A DNA stretch of 64,000 nucleotides from Atlantibacter hermannii (GTDB lineage Bacteria; Pseudomonadota; Gammaproteobacteria; Enterobacterales; Enterobacteriaceae): the NCBI RefSeq assembly GCF_009907385.1, contig NZ_JAAATR010000026.1, forward strand, positions 62,001-126,000, in the 5' to 3' direction. The position numbers and the translations under genes were made by a program. Every line of letters starts with the position of its first letter. The first letter of the stretch is position 1. This document shows, in pieces, positions 1-10,244 of the stretch. A model generated the notes under the pieces. The model was given only the letters and a program-made list of their open reading frames with translations. It did not search any database and was not told where the DNA came from.

Positions 1-89
1 ATGGCCCCGCAAATTTCCAGATGACGTATATCCCGGGCACTTACGGTAACGGGAATGTTTACTTTGCCTGGTTGCGATTTCAGTTCTAA
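1..89 (+). CDS. pagP: PagP lipid A palmitoyltransferase, C-terminal fragment
   Basis: The window opens inside this gene; only the last 28 codons (reading from base 3) and the TAA at 87-89 are present. The fragment contains TYIPGTYGNGNVYFAWLRF and ends in FQF. This resembles the end of PagP, the outer-membrane beta-barrel enzyme that transfers palmitate from phospholipid to lipid A. A terminal aromatic residue is typical of outer-membrane barrels. Position directly upstream of cspE is the usual enterobacterial order. The call rests on this short tail and on synteny; the active-site part lies outside the window. Confidence 0.85.
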   Translation, partial: GPANFQMTYIPGTYGNGNVYFAWLRFQF

Positions 90-291
90 AGGTACAAAAA
101 AGGACTATATTTAAAGAGGTGACATAAACCTTGAAAACTAAGGGATAAATCGTGGTTCTACCTCTTTCTGATGAAAAGAACGCGACTTTTATCACTTTTT
201 CTTAAACTTCGACTGGACAAATGTCACCACAATTGTTGTACTGATGCCCGACACAGCATTTGTGTCGTTTTTTCATGTAAAGGTAATTTTG

Positions 292-501
292 ATGTCTAAG
301 ATTAAAGGTAACGTTAAGTGGTTTAATGAGTCCAAAGGATTCGGTTTCATTACTCCGGAAGACGGCAGCAAAGACGTGTTCGTACACTTCTCTGCGATCC
401 AGAGCAATGGTTTCAAAACTCTGGCTGAAGGTCAGCGTGTAGAGTTCGAAATCACTAACGGTGCCAAAGGCCCTTCTGCTGCTAACGTAATCGCTATCTG
501 A
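292..501 (+). CDS. cspE: Cold shock-like protein CspE
   Basis: A 69-residue single cold-shock domain protein (OB fold) that binds single-stranded RNA and DNA and acts as an RNA chaperone and transcription antiterminator. Both nucleic-acid-binding motifs are visible: KGFGFI (RNP1) and VFVHF (RNP2). The start [11 protein letters not shown] matches the family length; an in-frame ATG at 244 would add a 16-residue tail not found in Csp proteins. About 200 bases separate pagP from the start, long enough for the structured leader usual in csp mRNAs. An intrinsic terminator follows at once. Confidence 0.97.
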   Translation: MSKIKGNVKWFNESKGFGFITPEDGSKDVFVHFSAIQSNGFKTLAEGQRVEFEITNGAKGPSAANVIAI

Positions 502-522
502 TTCGGCGTTCAGCAAGAATAC

Positions 523-550
523 AAAACCCGCTTAAGTGCGGGTTTTTTTT
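523..550 (+). terminator. Intrinsic terminator of cspE
   Basis: A GC-rich hairpin (ACCCGC, short loop, GCGGGT) is followed by eight T residues, 22 bases after the cspE stop. Confidence 0.9.
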
Positions 551-568
551 TGCGTCCGGTCCGGACGA

Positions 569-655
569 TCAGTAAAACAGATAAATCTTCAGAAAGCTCG
601 CCACCACTAACGCTGTAAACAGCAGCGCGCTACCGCTTTGTACATACTCTCTCAT
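569..655 (-). CDS. pmrR: PmrR-like 28-residue membrane peptide, LpxT modulator
   Basis: A 28-codon frame with one hydrophobic segment (ALLFTALVVASFLKIYLF) after a short polar N-terminus containing REY. A GAGGA Shine-Dalgarno sequence lies at suitable distance before the ATG. In E. coli and Salmonella PmrR is a ~29-residue inner-membrane peptide that binds LpxT and inhibits lipid A phosphorylation when PmrAB is active. The LVV.SFL.I core and the terminal aromatic residue agree with what I remember of that peptide. The position next to crcB and a perfect PmrA direct repeat 46 bases upstream support the call. Similarity of so short a peptide is weak alone; the promoter element makes it convincing. 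Confidence 0.8.
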   Translation of the reverse strand: MREYVQSGSALLFTALVVASFLKIYLFY

Positions 656-700
656 CACATTTCCTCACAACGGGCTATAGCGCCATCGTTGCAGGGAAAG

Positions 701-717
701 ATTAAGCCAATATTAAG
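701..717 (-). promoter_or_regulatory. PmrA (BasR) binding box of pmrR
   Basis: Read on the minus strand, this is CTTAAT, five bases, CTTAAT: an exact match to the PmrA direct-repeat consensus. It lies upstream of pmrR and just after the end of crcB. A -10-like CTATAG lies about 20 bases downstream, so the box is in position to activate pmrR. Confidence 0.85.
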
Positions 718-726
718 ACGGCAGCG

Positions 727-1110
727 TTAGCGGGCGCTAAGTTGAGAAAATAACCAAAATGCGAGCGCGGTCATCATAAACGACCCTAACAGGTTCACCA
801 CCACGTTAAGCGCCGCCCAACCCAGTCGCCCGTCCTGAAGTAAAAACACCACTTCGGCTGAAAAGGTGGAAAAGGTGGTTAATCCGCCGCAAAAGCCGGT
901 AGTGATCAGCAATTTCCACATCGGATCGATATGGCTCATGCGGTTGAACCAGGCGAGGCCTGCGCCGATGACAAAGGCGCCAATCAGGTTAGCCGTCAAC
1001 GTGCCGATGGGGATTGCGTGATGCATGGGGTTCAGACGTAAACTGAGTAACCAACGGGCAAGGCTGCCCAACCCGCCGCCAAGAAAAACTGCAATCGCAA
1101 TATTAATCAC
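727..1110 (-). CDS. crcB: Fluoride ion exporter CrcB/FluC
   Basis: A 127-residue, four-helix membrane protein of the Fluc family. It forms dual-topology dimers that export fluoride from the cytoplasm. The signature [13 protein letters not shown] near the N-terminus and the central [13 protein letters not shown] (pore phenylalanines) are clear. I take the GTG at 1110, which has an AAGG eight bases upstream and gives the family length of 127; a TTG further upstream would add nine residues. The gene is divergent from ybeM. I see no fluoride riboswitch in front of it. Confidence 0.95.
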   Translation of the reverse strand: MINIAIAVFLGGGLGSLARWLLSLRLNPMHHAIPIGTLTANLIGAFVIGAGLAWFNRMSHIDPMWKLLITTGFCGGLTTFSTFSAEVVFLLQDGRLGWAALNVVVNLLGSFMMTALAFWLFSQLSAR

Positions 1111-1215
1111 ATGAATGCCTTGTATCGTTTGGATCAAAGCAAAGAGTGTACCGCTGACGGCATACTTATAGCTATGATTGTGAGAGCAATCACGGTAACC
1201 CTTCAGGAGCGCGCA

Positions 1216-2004
1216 ATGAAAGTAGCGGCAGGGCAGTTTGCGGTGACGTCCGACAGTGTCAAAAATGTCGGGATTTGCATCGACTATATGCGTCAGGCGC
1301 AGGCGGCGGGCGTGGATCTGCTGGTGCTACCGGAAGCGCTGCTGGCGCGGGACGACAACGATCCGGATATGTCGGTTAATTCCGCACAGGCACTGGAAGG
1401 GACGTTCGTTAGCACGCTGTGCAAGGCGAGCCTCGACAGCGAAATGACGACGTTTCTTACAATCCATGTGCCGACAACCGCCGGGCGAGCGGCGAATACA
1501 CAGGTCGCCTTACGAAATGGGGAGATCGTCGCGGTTTACCAAAAGATTCATCTGTATGATGCCTTCTCGATGCAGGAATCGCGTCTGGTGGACGCCGGGG
1601 CCACGGTAGGCCCGCTGGTGGAGGTGGCCGGTATGAAGGTCGGTATGATGACCTGCTACGATCTGCGCTTCCCGGAAATGGCAATCAGCCTGGCGCTTGC
1701 TGGCGCAGAGGTGTTAGTGCTGCCGACCGCATGGGTGCGGGGTTCGCTAAAAGAGCACCACTGGTCGACGCTGTTGGCCGCCCGTGCTCTGGACAGTACC
1801 TGCTATGTGGTTGCCGCCGGAGAGTGCGGCAACAAGAATATTGGTCAAAGCCGGATTATCGATCCGCTTGGCGTGACTATCGCCGCCGCGGCAGAAAGCC
1901 CGGCGTTGATTGTCACGGATGTGACAACTGAACGCTTAACAGAAGCGCGCGATAAACTGCCGGTCCTGAAGCATCGCCGCTTCGCGCCGCCGACATTATT
2001 GTGA
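1216..2004 (+). CDS. ybeM: YbeM, deaminated glutathione amidase (nitrilase family)
   Basis: A 262-residue carbon-nitrogen hydrolase. The three catalytic residues are visible: Glu in LVLPEALLA, Lys in [10 protein letters not shown] and Cys in [11 protein letters not shown]. Family members of the Nit1 type hydrolyse deaminated glutathione, a side product of transaminases, so this is a metabolite-repair enzyme. A CAGGAG ribosome-binding site six bases before the ATG at 1216 decides the start; a longer upstream reading adds a tail unlike the family. The frame is full length here, whereas K-12 strains are reported to carry a damaged copy. tatE follows on the same strand. Confidence 0.92.
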   Translation: MKVAAGQFAVTSDSVKNVGICIDYMRQAQAAGVDLLVLPEALLARDDNDPDMSVNSAQALEGTFVSTLCKASLDSEMTTFLTIHVPTTAGRAANTQVALRNGEIVAVYQKIHLYDAFSMQESRLVDAGATVGPLVEVAGMKVGMMTCYDLRFPEMAISLALAGAEVLVLPTAWVRGSLKEHHWSTLLAARALDSTCYVVAAGECGNKNIGQSRIIDPLGVTIAAAAESPALIVTDVTTERLTEARDKLPVLKHRRFAPPTLL

Positions 2005-2130
2005 TGTTTTTTTAAGCAGAGCTTGATTCAGCTTGTTACAGATTGCTATTGTACGTCCGGCTCAAATAACCGTTAATTGAGTCTGGCTTTTCGGCTGCCA
2101 TTCCGGCGCCTGTTTATTAAGAAGGTAAGT

Positions 2131-2334
2131 ATGGGTGAGATTAGTATTACCAAACTGCTGGTAGTTGCCGCACTGGTGGTTCTGCTGTTTGGAACCAAAA
2201 AGTTACGTACGCTGGGTGGTGACCTGGGTGCAGCCATCAAAGGCTTCAAAAAAGCCATGAATGATGATGAAAACGCGGCGAAAACCACTGCTGCCAACGA
2301 CGCGACTGGCGAACGCATCGCTCATAAAGAGTAA
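2131..2334 (+). CDS. tatE: Twin-arginine translocase subunit TatE
   Basis: A 67-residue TatA-family protein: a short N-terminal transmembrane helix ([18 protein letters not shown]), the hinge glycine, an amphipathic helix ([20 protein letters not shown]) and a polar tail. TatA/TatE assemble the pore for folded, twin-arginine-tagged proteins. Its location apart from tatABC and next to lipA is typical of TatE. The start [10 protein letters not shown] follows GAAGGTAAGT; longer readings lack a ribosome-binding site. A bidirectional terminator separates it from lipA. Confidence 0.96.
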   Translation: MGEISITKLLVVAALVVLLFGTKKLRTLGGDLGAAIKGFKKAMNDDENAAKTTAANDATGERIAHKE

Positions 2335-2360
2335 TCGCAGCGACCAGACGTTAAGGTAGA

Positions 2361-2391
2361 AAAAAACCGGCTCAGATAAGCCGGTTTTTTT
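2361..2391. terminator. Bidirectional terminator between tatE and lipA
   Basis: The hairpin AACCGGCT-CAGATA-AGCCGGTT is flanked by A and T runs on both sides, so it can serve both converging genes. Confidence 0.88.
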
Positions 2392-2420
2392 ATGGTTGCA
2401 GATTCTTACGTAACAAGCTG

Positions 2421-3386
2421 TTACTTCACTTCTTCGCCTTTGGCCTGCATATCAGCATGGTAAGACGAGCGCACGAACGGACCGCAGGCGGCATGGGTAA
2501 AGCCCATCGCCATGGCTTCGGCTTTCATCTCATCAAACTCATCAGGGCTGACGTAGCGCTGCACCGGCAGGTGGTGGCGGCTCGGTTGCAGGTACTGGCC
2601 CAGCGTCAGCATGGTAACGCCGTGGCTGCGCAAATCGCGCATCACTTCAATGATTTCTGCATTGGTTTCGCCGAGGCCCACCATTAAACCGGATTTGGTC
2701 GGGATGTCCGGATGCGCTTCTTTAAAACGCTCCAGCAGCTTCAGCGACCAGTTATAATCCGCGCCCGGACGCACCTGGCGGTAGATACGCGGCACGTTCT
2801 CCAGGTTGTGGTTGAATACATCCGGCGGCGTGGCGTTAAGGATATCGAGCGCCTTGTCCATACGGCCACGGAAGTCGGGCACCAGGGTCTCGATTTTAAT
2901 GTTCGGGCTTTTCTCGCGGATTGCGGTAATGCAATCGGCAAAGTGCTGCGCGCCGCCGTCACGTAAATCGTCACGGTCAACGGAAGTGATCACCACATAA
3001 CGCAGCGCCATATCGGCAATGGTCTGCGCCAGTTTAAGCGGTTCGTTAGCATCGGGCGCAACCGGGCGACCGTGGGCCACGTCGCAGAACGGGCAGCGAC
3101 GGGTGCAGATAGCGCCCAGGATCATAAAGGTGGCGGTACCGTGGTTAAAGCACTCAGCAAGGTTAGGGCAGGAAGCCTCTTCACACACCGAATGCAGGCC
3201 GTTTTTACGCATGGCTGCTTTGATGCCCTGAATACGCGTCGAGTCGGCAGGAAGTTTAATTTTCATCCATTCCGGCTTTCTTAACAGCGCTTCTCGCTCT
3301 GTCGCCACGTTTTTAACCGGGATAAGGGCCATTTTGTCGGCGTCGCGGTATTTAACGCCGCGTTCCATCACGATGGGTTTACTCAT
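2421..3386 (-). CDS. lipA: Lipoyl synthase LipA
   Basis: A 321-residue radical SAM enzyme that inserts two sulfur atoms into protein-bound octanoyl groups to make lipoate. Both iron-sulfur ligand sets are in place: the auxiliary cluster cysteines 68, 73 and 79 ([12 protein letters not shown]) and the radical SAM cysteines 94, 98 and 101 (CTRRCPFC). The length equals the E. coli enzyme. It works after LipB, encoded 198 bases upstream on the same strand. No gene is seen in that gap. Confidence 0.98.
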   Translation of the reverse strand: MSKPIVMERGVKYRDADKMALIPVKNVATEREALLRKPEWMKIKLPADSTRIQGIKAAMRKNGLHSVCEEASCPNLAECFNHGTATFMILGAICTRRCPFCDVAHGRPVAPDANEPLKLAQTIADMALRYVVITSVDRDDLRDGGAQHFADCITAIREKSPNIKIETLVPDFRGRMDKALDILNATPPDVFNHNLENVPRIYRQVRPGADYNWSLKLLERFKEAHPDIPTKSGLMVGLGETNAEIIEVMRDLRSHGVTMLTLGQYLQPSRHHLPVQRYVSPDEFDEMKAEAMAMGFTHAACGPFVRSSYHADMQAKGEEVK

Positions 3387-3584
3387 AGCATGCGTGTTCC
3401 AGTTGCGGATAACGAGAGAAAGCGTCTCAATTCAAGTAAGTGTTGTATTTATCAACTATTTTTGAATTAACACTACGCAGTATATCATTACTCCCTGCGG
3501 TAAAGCAGCCTCACCGCAGGTAAAAAGGGAACAGAATTGTAAAATGGTTGTTATTTTGTGCCCTTGCACAGGTTACAACCCTGT

Positions 3585-4238
3585 TTATTTGCGCAGCGGC
3601 TCGTTGACCATTTCCACCGGCGGGTTCCCCAGTAGCGCCAGGGTATGTCTCAGCAGCAGCGGGTTAACGGTATCGAGCGTCGCACCGTCACGGTAAGCGC
3701 TTACCTGGGTCATCTCCATACCCGCATAGCCGCACGGGTTGATGCGCAGGAACGGCGCTAAATCCATGTTGATATTCAGCGCCAGGCCGTGAAACGAGCA
3801 GCCTTTACGGATGCGTAAACCCAGCGAGCAGATTTTTTTCGCGCCAACGTAAACCCCAGGTGCATCGGCGCGGGGATGGGCTTCGATATCCAGCTCACCC
3901 AGGGTATTCACCACGGTTTGTTCCAGCAGAGTGACCAGATCGCGTACGCCCAGTTTGCGGCGTTTCAGATTGAGCATCACATACATCACCTGCTGCCCCG
4001 GCCCGTGATAAGTCACCTGGCCGCCGCGATCGCTCTGGATCACCGGGATATCGCCCGGCATTAATACGTGTTCCGCTTTACCGGCCTGGCCCTGGGTAAA
4101 AACCGGCTGATGCTCAACCAGCCAGATTTCATCCGGCGTGTCGGCGTCGCGCGTGTCGGTGAAAGTATGCATCGCCTGCGAAATCGGCTCGTAAGGCTGC
4201 AAACCCAGTTGACGAATAAGAATGGTTTCCTGAAACAA
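3585..4238 (-). CDS. lipB: Octanoyltransferase LipB (TTG start)
   Basis: Transfers octanoyl from acyl carrier protein to lipoyl domains, the first step of lipoate assembly. The family blocks [24 protein letters not shown] and INPCGYAGM (catalytic cysteine) are present. I choose the TTG at 4238, giving 217 residues beginning [17 protein letters not shown] lies eight bases upstream, and E. coli LipB also starts at TTG at the matching place. A longer reading would add 24 residues rich in proline and glycine that are not part of the family. ybeD lies just upstream on the same strand. Confidence 0.95.
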   Translation of the reverse strand: MFQETILIRQLGLQPYEPISQAMHTFTDTRDADTPDEIWLVEHQPVFTQGQAGKAEHVLMPGDIPVIQSDRGGQVTYHGPGQQVMYVMLNLKRRKLGVRDLVTLLEQTVVNTLGELDIEAHPRADAPGVYVGAKKICSLGLRIRKGCSFHGLALNINMDLAPFLRINPCGYAGMEMTQVSAYRDGATLDTVNPLLLRHTLALLGNPPVEMVNEPLRK

Positions 4239-4335
4239 AACTGCGTCTCCGGAGGGAAAAGGTGGCGGGGAGTATAACACAGCTGGACCGGGGGGACCCG
4301 CAGACAACAAACCCGGCCAGGGGCCGGGTTGGGGA

Positions 4336-4599
4336 TTACAGCACCATACGAACGATGTCGATATTACCTAATTCTTCGTACAGGGTTTCTACCTGCTCAA
4401 TGTGCGTGGCGTTAATCGTGATAGAAACGGAGTGGTAGTTTCCCTTGCTGCTTGGTTTAACCTGCGGCGTGTAGTCACCAGGCGCATGGCGCTGAACTAC
4501 CTCAACGACCATATCAACCAACTCCGGCTTCGCCAGACCCATCACTTTGTAAGTAAAGGGCGTCGGGAATTCAAGCAGTTCGTTAAGTTTGGTTTTCAT
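4336..4599 (-). CDS. ybeD: YbeD, DUF493 small protein
   Basis: An 87-residue protein with an ACT-like alpha/beta fold, conserved next to lipB and dacA in enterobacteria. Its role is unsettled; position suggests a link with lipoate metabolism or the cell envelope. The sequence [20 protein letters not shown] and the ending NIDIVRMVL are family-typical and the length equals the E. coli protein. A terminator lies between dacA and this gene, so it may have its own promoter. Confidence 0.93.
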   Translation of the reverse strand: MKTKLNELLEFPTPFTYKVMGLAKPELVDMVVEVVQRHAPGDYTPQVKPSSKGNYHSVSITINATHIEQVETLYEELGNIDIVRMVL

Positions 4600-4628
4600 G
4601 TCAGCTCCAGCATTGGATAAAAAATAAT

Positions 4629-4655
4629 AACTCCCGCCTGAGCGGGAGTTGTTTT
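4629..4655 (-). terminator. Terminator downstream of dacA
   Basis: The inverted repeat ACTCCCGC/GCGGGAGT lies between the dacA stop and ybeD. On the minus strand the hairpin is followed by TTATTATT, so termination may be incomplete. Confidence 0.65.
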
Positions 4656-4703
4656 GATAGCTAGTATATGGGGACGTAAATCACACTTTCAAGTGTTCAA
4701 TTT

Positions 4704-5915
4704 TTATCCAAACCAGTGGTGAAACATCAGCTTGATGTAATCAATGATTTTGCCGAAGAAATTGCCTTCTTCAATCTGCTCCAACACCACCAGCGGACGC
4801 TGCTCAATGGTTTTGCCATCCAGCTGGAAGTTGATGGTGCCGACCACCTGGTTTTTCGCCAGCGGGGCATGCAGCTCGCTGCTATTCAACACATAGCTGG
4901 CTTTCAGATCTTTCATGCGGCCGCGTGGAATGGTCAGATAAACGTCTTTATCGACGCCCAGCGACGCGCGATCGTGGTCGCCGAACCAGGCTGGCTCGGA
5001 GGCGAATTCTTTACCGGCTTTAATCGGGTTCACGGTTTCAAAGAACCGGAAGCCCCAGGTCAGCAGCTTTTTGCTTTCCGCTTCGCGGCCTTTGAAGGTA
5101 CGTCCGCCCATCACGGCGGAGATCAGGCGCATCTGGCCTTCAGTGGCCGAGGCCACCAGGTTGTAACCCGCTTTGTCGGTATGACCGGTTTTAATGCCGT
5201 CCACGTTCAGGCTGTTGTCCCACAGCAGACCGTTACGGTTGGTCTGGCGGATGCCGTTAAAGGTGAACTCTTTTTCTTTATAAATAGTGTATTCGTTCGG
5301 CACGTCGCGGATCAGCGCCTGGCCGATCAGCGCCATATCGCGCGCGGAGCTGAACTGGCCATCAGCATCCAGACCATGAACGGTCTGGAAGTGGGTGTTT
5401 TTCAGGTTCAGCGCGTTGACGTAGTTGTTCATCAGGCCGACGAACGCGTCCTGGCTGCCCGCAACGTAATCCGCCATCGCCACGCAGGCGTCGTTGCCGG
5501 ATTGCAGGTTGATGCCGCGGATCAGCTGAGAAACCGGAACCTGCATGCCCGGCTTCAGGAACATCAGCGAGGAGCCTTTAAACACCGGGTTGCCGGTGGC
5601 CCAGGCGTCGTTGCCGATGGTCACCAGGTCAGATTCTTTGAATTTTCCTGCCTTCATCGCCTGGCCGATGACGTAGCTGGTCATCATTTTCGTCAGGCTT
5701 GCAGGGTCGCGGCGCACATCCGCGTTTTGCTCTGCCAGCACTTTGCCAGAGTTGTAATCAATCAGGATGTAGGACTCGGCATCGATTTGCGGAACGCCTG
5801 GGATCATCGTTTTAATATTCAGGTCGTCGGCATGAGCGGTGGAGAGTGCCGCAACGGCCAGCGCTGTGGTGAGCGCGATGCGCTTAGCGAAACGTACGGA
5901 GAGAGTGGTCTTCAT
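4704..5915 (-). CDS. dacA: D-alanyl-D-alanine carboxypeptidase PBP5 (DacA)
   Basis: The main low-molecular-weight penicillin-binding protein. It trims the terminal D-Ala from peptidoglycan stem peptides at the outer face of the inner membrane. Visible are a signal peptide ending THADDLN, the active-site SLTK, SGN (in [14 protein letters not shown]) and KTGHT motifs, and the C-terminal amphipathic anchor [15 protein letters not shown] use the ATG at 5915, giving 403 residues exactly as in E. coli; the frame runs 24 codons further up but that part is not signal-peptide-like. It lies downstream of rlpA and the mrd genes in the cell-shape cluster. Confidence 0.97.
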   Translation of the reverse strand: MKTTLSVRFAKRIALTTALAVAALSTAHADDLNIKTMIPGVPQIDAESYILIDYNSGKVLAEQNADVRRDPASLTKMMTSYVIGQAMKAGKFKESDLVTIGNDAWATGNPVFKGSSLMFLKPGMQVPVSQLIRGINLQSGNDACVAMADYVAGSQDAFVGLMNNYVNALNLKNTHFQTVHGLDADGQFSSARDMALIGQALIRDVPNEYTIYKEKEFTFNGIRQTNRNGLLWDNSLNVDGIKTGHTDKAGYNLVASATEGQMRLISAVMGGRTFKGREAESKKLLTWGFRFFETVNPIKAGKEFASEPAWFGDHDRASLGVDKDVYLTIPRGRMKDLKASYVLNSSELHAPLAKNQVVGTINFQLDGKTIEQRPLVVLEQIEEGNFFGKIIDYIKLMFHHWFG

Positions 5916-6054
5916 GGTAAAACAACGACATCCGTGATGAAGTGAAAAAAAGTGCCTTACTATAGCAAATGGCGGTTGGGCTGGCATCCGACTTTGCGAA
6001 TGACTTTGTTAGCGGTTTTTACGCACCAACGCCGCGTCAGCCAGCCCGGATGCG

Positions 6055-7197
6055 TTACTGCGCGCCGCCGTTTGTTATGAATGACTGTAATTGCGCCTCG
6101 CTGCTCAGACGTTGCTGGAGCGCGGCGGCTTCGGATTTACTGCTGAACGGCCCAAGCTGAACGCGATACACCGCGCCGTTCGGCGTCACGCGCCCCGGCA
6201 CGCCGAATTGCTGGCTGAGCTTCTGCTGCCACTGGCTGGCGCGCGCGCTGTCGCTGACCGCGCCGACCTGGACCACGTAGCTGCCTGTCGCGGCGGCGGT
6301 CACTGGCGTAGTGACGCTGCCCTGTACTGAACCCGGCGCAGTGACCGGAGCCGGAGCGGCGGCGGGCGCGGTTTGCGGTGCGGTCACCGGCGCAGTAACC
6401 GGAGCGGCAACCGCTGCCGGCGCATCGCTTTCAATCACACCGCTGTTCAGCGGCGTGGGCGCACCTAAAAACCCGCTACTGCGGACCGGTGCGCCAGTGG
6501 TATCTTCGCTTTGCAGCGTATCATTGCTGATGGCGCGCACATCGCCGGCGGGTTCCGCCTGTGGCATTGACGACGCGCTACCCATGCCGGTATTCAGGTC
6601 GGGACGCGCGGGCAGGGCGTAGGTCTGTTTAGCGACCGTGGTGCAGGCCATTCCCGGCCCGGACAGGGAGCCGTCCGGCGCAACGATAATCGGGTCGACA
6701 CGTACTTTGGTGTTGTTCGAGGTATTCAGGCGGTCCGCGGACGCGCGGGACAGCGAAATAATCCGGTCATTGCCATACGGGCCACGATCGTTAATCCGCA
6801 CCACAATCATGCGGCCATTCGCCAGGTTGGTGACGCGCGCATAGCTCGGGATAGGCAATGTAGGGTGCGCGGCGGTCAACTGCATCGGATCAAAGGCTTC
6901 GCCCGAGGCGGTCAGATTACTGCCCGGCTCGGCGTCATAAATAGCGGCCAGCCCGGCCTGGCTGAAGCGCGAGGCGTCCTGCACGATTTTATAGCTTTTG
7001 CCGTCGCGCTGATAATCCTGATTCACGGAAGGGTTCAGCGACTCATAGCGCGGCTCCGCGCCGCCGATTTCCACAACCGGGCCATTACACACCGCAGGCT
7101 GCGGGGCCACGGTGGTAGGCGCCTGACCGTCATCATTTGAACTACAGGCCGCCAGCAATCCTGCTGCGACGCAGATTCCAAGCCACTGCTTACGCAT
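6055..7197 (-). CDS. rlpA: Septal-ring lipoprotein RlpA
   Basis: A 380-residue outer-membrane lipoprotein. A signal peptide with lipobox LAAC gives Cys18 as the acylated residue. A double-psi beta-barrel domain follows (TASGEAFDP, ARVTNLANGR, VRINDRGPYG), then a long Pro/Ala/Thr-rich linker with repeats of the APVTAP type, and a C-terminal SPOR domain (YVVQVGAVSD to the end) that binds denuded septal glycan. Some homologues are lytic transglycosylases; activity of the enterobacterial protein is less certain. The linker is the variable part of the family. The gene starts 10 bases after mrdB ends. Confidence 0.95.
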   Translation of the reverse strand: MRKQWLGICVAAGLLAACSSNDDGQAPTTVAPQPAVCNGPVVEIGGAEPRYESLNPSVNQDYQRDGKSYKIVQDASRFSQAGLAAIYDAEPGSNLTASGEAFDPMQLTAAHPTLPIPSYARVTNLANGRMIVVRINDRGPYGNDRIISLSRASADRLNTSNNTKVRVDPIIVAPDGSLSGPGMACTTVAKQTYALPARPDLNTGMGSASSMPQAEPAGDVRAISNDTLQSEDTTGAPVRSSGFLGAPTPLNSGVIESDAPAAVAAPVTAPVTAPQTAPAAAPAPVTAPGSVQGSVTTPVTAAATGSYVVQVGAVSDSARASQWQQKLSQQFGVPGRVTPNGAVYRVQLGPFSSKSEAAALQQRLSSEAQLQSFITNGGAQ

Positions 7198-7207
7198 TGC
7201 GTTCCCC

Positions 7208-8320
7208 TTATACGCTTTTAGACAGCATTTTTCGGTGGGTATGTATCGACATCACGATACCAAACCCGGCCATCAGGACAATCAAGGCCGAGCCCCCATA
7301 ACTCACCAGAGGCAGCGGCACCCCAACCACCGGCAGAATACCGCTTACCATACCAATATTCACAAACACATAAACGAATAAAATCAGCATTAAACCGCCC
7401 GCCATCACCCGGCCAAAGGTGGTTTGCGCCCGGGCCGCAATCCACAGCCCACGCATAATCAGCAGAATGTAGAGCGCCAGCAGGATCAGCACGCCGACCA
7501 GCCCCAGCTCTTCTGCCAGCACAGCGAAGATAAAGTCGGTATGGCGCTCGGGCAAAAACTCCAGCTGCGACTGGGTGCCGTGCAGCCAGCCTTTGCCGCG
7601 CAAACCGCCTGACCCAATAGCAATTTTAGACTGAATAATATGATAGCCCGCGCCGAGCGGATCGGATTCCGGATCGAGCAACATCATCACGCGCTGACGC
7701 TGATAGTCATGCATCAGGAAGAACCACAGAATCGGGATAAATGCCGCCACCAGCAGCACGGCGATTAAAATCAGCCGCCAGCTCAGGCCGGATAAGAACA
7801 GCACGAACAGGCCGGAAAGCGCCACCAGAATCGAGGTGCCGAGGTCTGGTTGCGCCGCCACCAGCAGCGTCGGCATGAAGATCAGCACCAGCGCGATACC
7901 GGTGTTCTTCAGGCTGGGCGGGCAGACGTCGCGGTTGATAAAGCGCGCCACCATCAGCGGCACCGCAATTTTGGCAATTTCCGAGGGCTGGAAGCGAACG
8001 ATGCCCAAATCCAGCCAGCGCTGCGCCCCTTTGGAGATGGCCCCGAAGGCGTCCACCGCCACCAGCAAAATAATACACACGATGTACAGATAGGGCGCCC
8101 AGCCCTCGTACACGCGCGGGGGGATTTGCGCCATCACCACCATCACCACCAGCCCCATCAGGATCTGGCCGATTTTACGTTCAGTCATATCCAGGTCCTG
8201 GCCGCTGGCGCTCCAGATAACCAGGGCGCTGTAGGTTAACAGCGCCAGGATGATCAGCATAAAGGTGGGATCAAGATGGATTTTATCCCAGATGGTTTTT
8301 TTATTCGGATTATCGGTCAT
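7208..8320 (-). CDS. mrdB: Peptidoglycan glycosyltransferase RodA (MrdB)
   Basis: A 370-residue SEDS-family polymerase with about ten transmembrane helices. It polymerises lipid II during lateral wall growth, paired with PBP2. Conserved stretches include [42 protein letters not shown] and LVSYGGS. Its start overlaps the mrdA stop by one base (TAATG), indicating translational coupling of the two partners of the elongasome. Confidence 0.97.
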   Translation of the reverse strand: MTDNPNKKTIWDKIHLDPTFMLIILALLTYSALVIWSASGQDLDMTERKIGQILMGLVVMVVMAQIPPRVYEGWAPYLYIVCIILLVAVDAFGAISKGAQRWLDLGIVRFQPSEIAKIAVPLMVARFINRDVCPPSLKNTGIALVLIFMPTLLVAAQPDLGTSILVALSGLFVLFLSGLSWRLILIAVLLVAAFIPILWFFLMHDYQRQRVMMLLDPESDPLGAGYHIIQSKIAIGSGGLRGKGWLHGTQSQLEFLPERHTDFIFAVLAEELGLVGVLILLALYILLIMRGLWIAARAQTTFGRVMAGGLMLILFVYVFVNIGMVSGILPVVGVPLPLVSYGGSALIVLMAGFGIVMSIHTHRKMLSKSV

Positions 8321-10218
8321 TAGTCCTCCGCCGCGGCCACAGCCGGATTTTCAGCGGGCAGTTCGGTGTTGTTATCCCCGAGCATGATATGGTCGAGGAT
8401 CTGGCGCATGATGGTGCCTACCGCCGGGCCAGCGCCGCCGTTCTCCAGGATCATGGCGACCGCGACCTGCGGTTTATCGTACGGGGCGAATGCGGTCATC
8501 AGTTTGTGGTCGCGCAGACGCTCGGCGATGCGGTGGGCGTTATAGGTTTCGTTGGCTTTCAGACCGAAAACCTGCGCGGTACCCGACTTCGCGGCGATTT
8601 TATACGGCGCGCTGGCAAAATATTTGTGGCCCGTACCGTTGGCGCGGTTCGCCACGCCGTACATCCCGTCTTTGGCGATTTCCCAGTAGCCGGAGTGGAT
8701 ATCGCCCACCGGCGGCTGCTCCGGTTGCACCCAGGGCTGCTGTTTGCCGTCGATGGTGGTGCTCATCAACAGATGCGGCACTTTTACGATGCCGTCGTTA
8801 ATCAGGATCATCATCGCTTTATTCATCTGCAGCGGCGTTGATGTCCAGTAACCCTGGCCGATACCGACCGGGATGGTGTCCCCCTGATACCAGGGCTTCT
8901 TAAAGCGTTTCTGCTTCCATTCACGGGTCGGCATGTTGCCGGAGCGCTCTTCCGCCAGGTCGATACCGGTGTAATGACCGTAGCCAAATTTGCCCATCCA
9001 TTCGGAGAGCCGGTCGATGCCCATGTCATAGGCCACCTGATAGAAGAAGGTATCCGCCGATTCTTCCAGTGACTTGGTAATGTTCAGGCGGCCATGGCCC
9101 CATTTTTTCCAGTCGCGGTAGCGTTTTTCTGAACCAGGCAACTGCCACCAGCCGGGGTCGAACAGCGTGGTATTGCGGGTGATCACCCCGGAGCTCAGCG
9201 CCGAGACGGCGACATAGGGCTTCACGGTAGACGCGGGCGGGTAGATCCCCTGTGTGGCGCGGTTGACCAGCGGGGTATTAGGGTCGTTCAGCAGCGCCGA
9301 ATAATCCTTGCTGGAGATGCCGTCGACGAACAGGTTAGGGTTGTAGCTGGGCGTGGACACCATCGCCAGCACGCCGCCGGTACGCGGATCGGTAACCACC
9401 ACCGCCGCGCGGCTGCCCTGCAACAGCGTCTCGATATAGGCTTGTAGCTGTAAATCTATGGTGAGATGGATGTCATGCCCGGCCTGCGGCGGCACTTCTT
9501 TCAGCTGGCGGATCACCCGGCCGCGGTTGTTAACTTCCACCTCTTCATAGCCGGTCTGGCCGTGCAGCACATCCTCATAGTAGCGCTCAATACCCAGTTT
9601 GCCGATATCGTGGGTCGCGGCATAGTTCGCCAGCTTGCCGTCTTTGTCGAGGCGCTCCACGTCTTTGTCGTTGATTTTCGACACGTAGCCGATAACGTGG
9701 GTCAGGGCGGAACCATAGGGGTAGTAGCGGCGTTTATAACCTTTCACTTCTACGCCGGGAAAACGGTACTGGTTCACGGCGAAACGTGCTACCTGCACTT
9801 CCGTCAGGTTGGTTTTCACCGGGATCGACGTAAAGCGATGGGAGCGGGAGCGCTCTTTTTTGAATGCCGCGATATCGTCGTCCGTCAGATCCACCACGCC
9901 GCGCAGCGCGTCGAGCGTCTGCTGCACGTTATCGACTTTTTCCGGCATCATCTCGATTTGGTAGATGGTGCGGTTGAGGGCCAGCGGGATGCCGTTGCGA
10001 TCGTAAATAATGCCCCGGCTGGGCGGGATCGGCACCAGCTTGATGCGGTTTTCGTTGGAGCGCGTTTGGTAATCGGTGTAACGCACGATCTGCACATTAT
10101 AAAGGTTGGCGATCAGCACGCCGGTGAGCAGCAAAATCCCCACAAAGGCAACAAGCGCCCGACGCACAAAAAGCGCGGACTCAGCCGAATAGTCGCGAAA
10201 AGAATTCTGTAATTTCAT
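8320..10218 (-). CDS. mrdA: Penicillin-binding protein 2 (MrdA/PBP2)
   Basis: A 632-residue transpeptidase of the rod system, the partner of RodA. An N-terminal cytoplasmic part and one transmembrane helix ([20 protein letters not shown]) precede the pedestal domain. The transpeptidase domain carries the active-site serine in [10 protein letters not shown], the SAD motif in [11 protein letters not shown] and KSGT in [11 protein letters not shown]. It is the target of mecillinam. The length is within one residue of E. coli. The order rlmH-mrdA-mrdB-rlpA is conserved. Confidence 0.97.
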   Translation of the reverse strand: MKLQNSFRDYSAESALFVRRALVAFVGILLLTGVLIANLYNVQIVRYTDYQTRSNENRIKLVPIPPSRGIIYDRNGIPLALNRTIYQIEMMPEKVDNVQQTLDALRGVVDLTDDDIAAFKKERSRSHRFTSIPVKTNLTEVQVARFAVNQYRFPGVEVKGYKRRYYPYGSALTHVIGYVSKINDKDVERLDKDGKLANYAATHDIGKLGIERYYEDVLHGQTGYEEVEVNNRGRVIRQLKEVPPQAGHDIHLTIDLQLQAYIETLLQGSRAAVVVTDPRTGGVLAMVSTPSYNPNLFVDGISSKDYSALLNDPNTPLVNRATQGIYPPASTVKPYVAVSALSSGVITRNTTLFDPGWWQLPGSEKRYRDWKKWGHGRLNITKSLEESADTFFYQVAYDMGIDRLSEWMGKFGYGHYTGIDLAEERSGNMPTREWKQKRFKKPWYQGDTIPVGIGQGYWTSTPLQMNKAMMILINDGIVKVPHLLMSTTIDGKQQPWVQPEQPPVGDIHSGYWEIAKDGMYGVANRANGTGHKYFASAPYKIAAKSGTAQVFGLKANETYNAHRIAERLRDHKLMTAFAPYDKPQVAVAMILENGGAGPAVGTIMRQILDHIMLGDNNTELPAENPAVAAAED

Positions 10219-10244
10219 CCGCTGCTTAATCTACCTGGTAGCGT

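Noticed and set aside
1111-1215. Fluoride riboswitch between crcB and ybeM
   Set aside because: The short gap shows no recognisable riboswitch core, and the enterobacterial crcB usually lacks one.
4716-5945. A 409-codon open frame antisense to dacA
   Set aside because: Shadow of the dacA coding sequence; composition biased and no family features.
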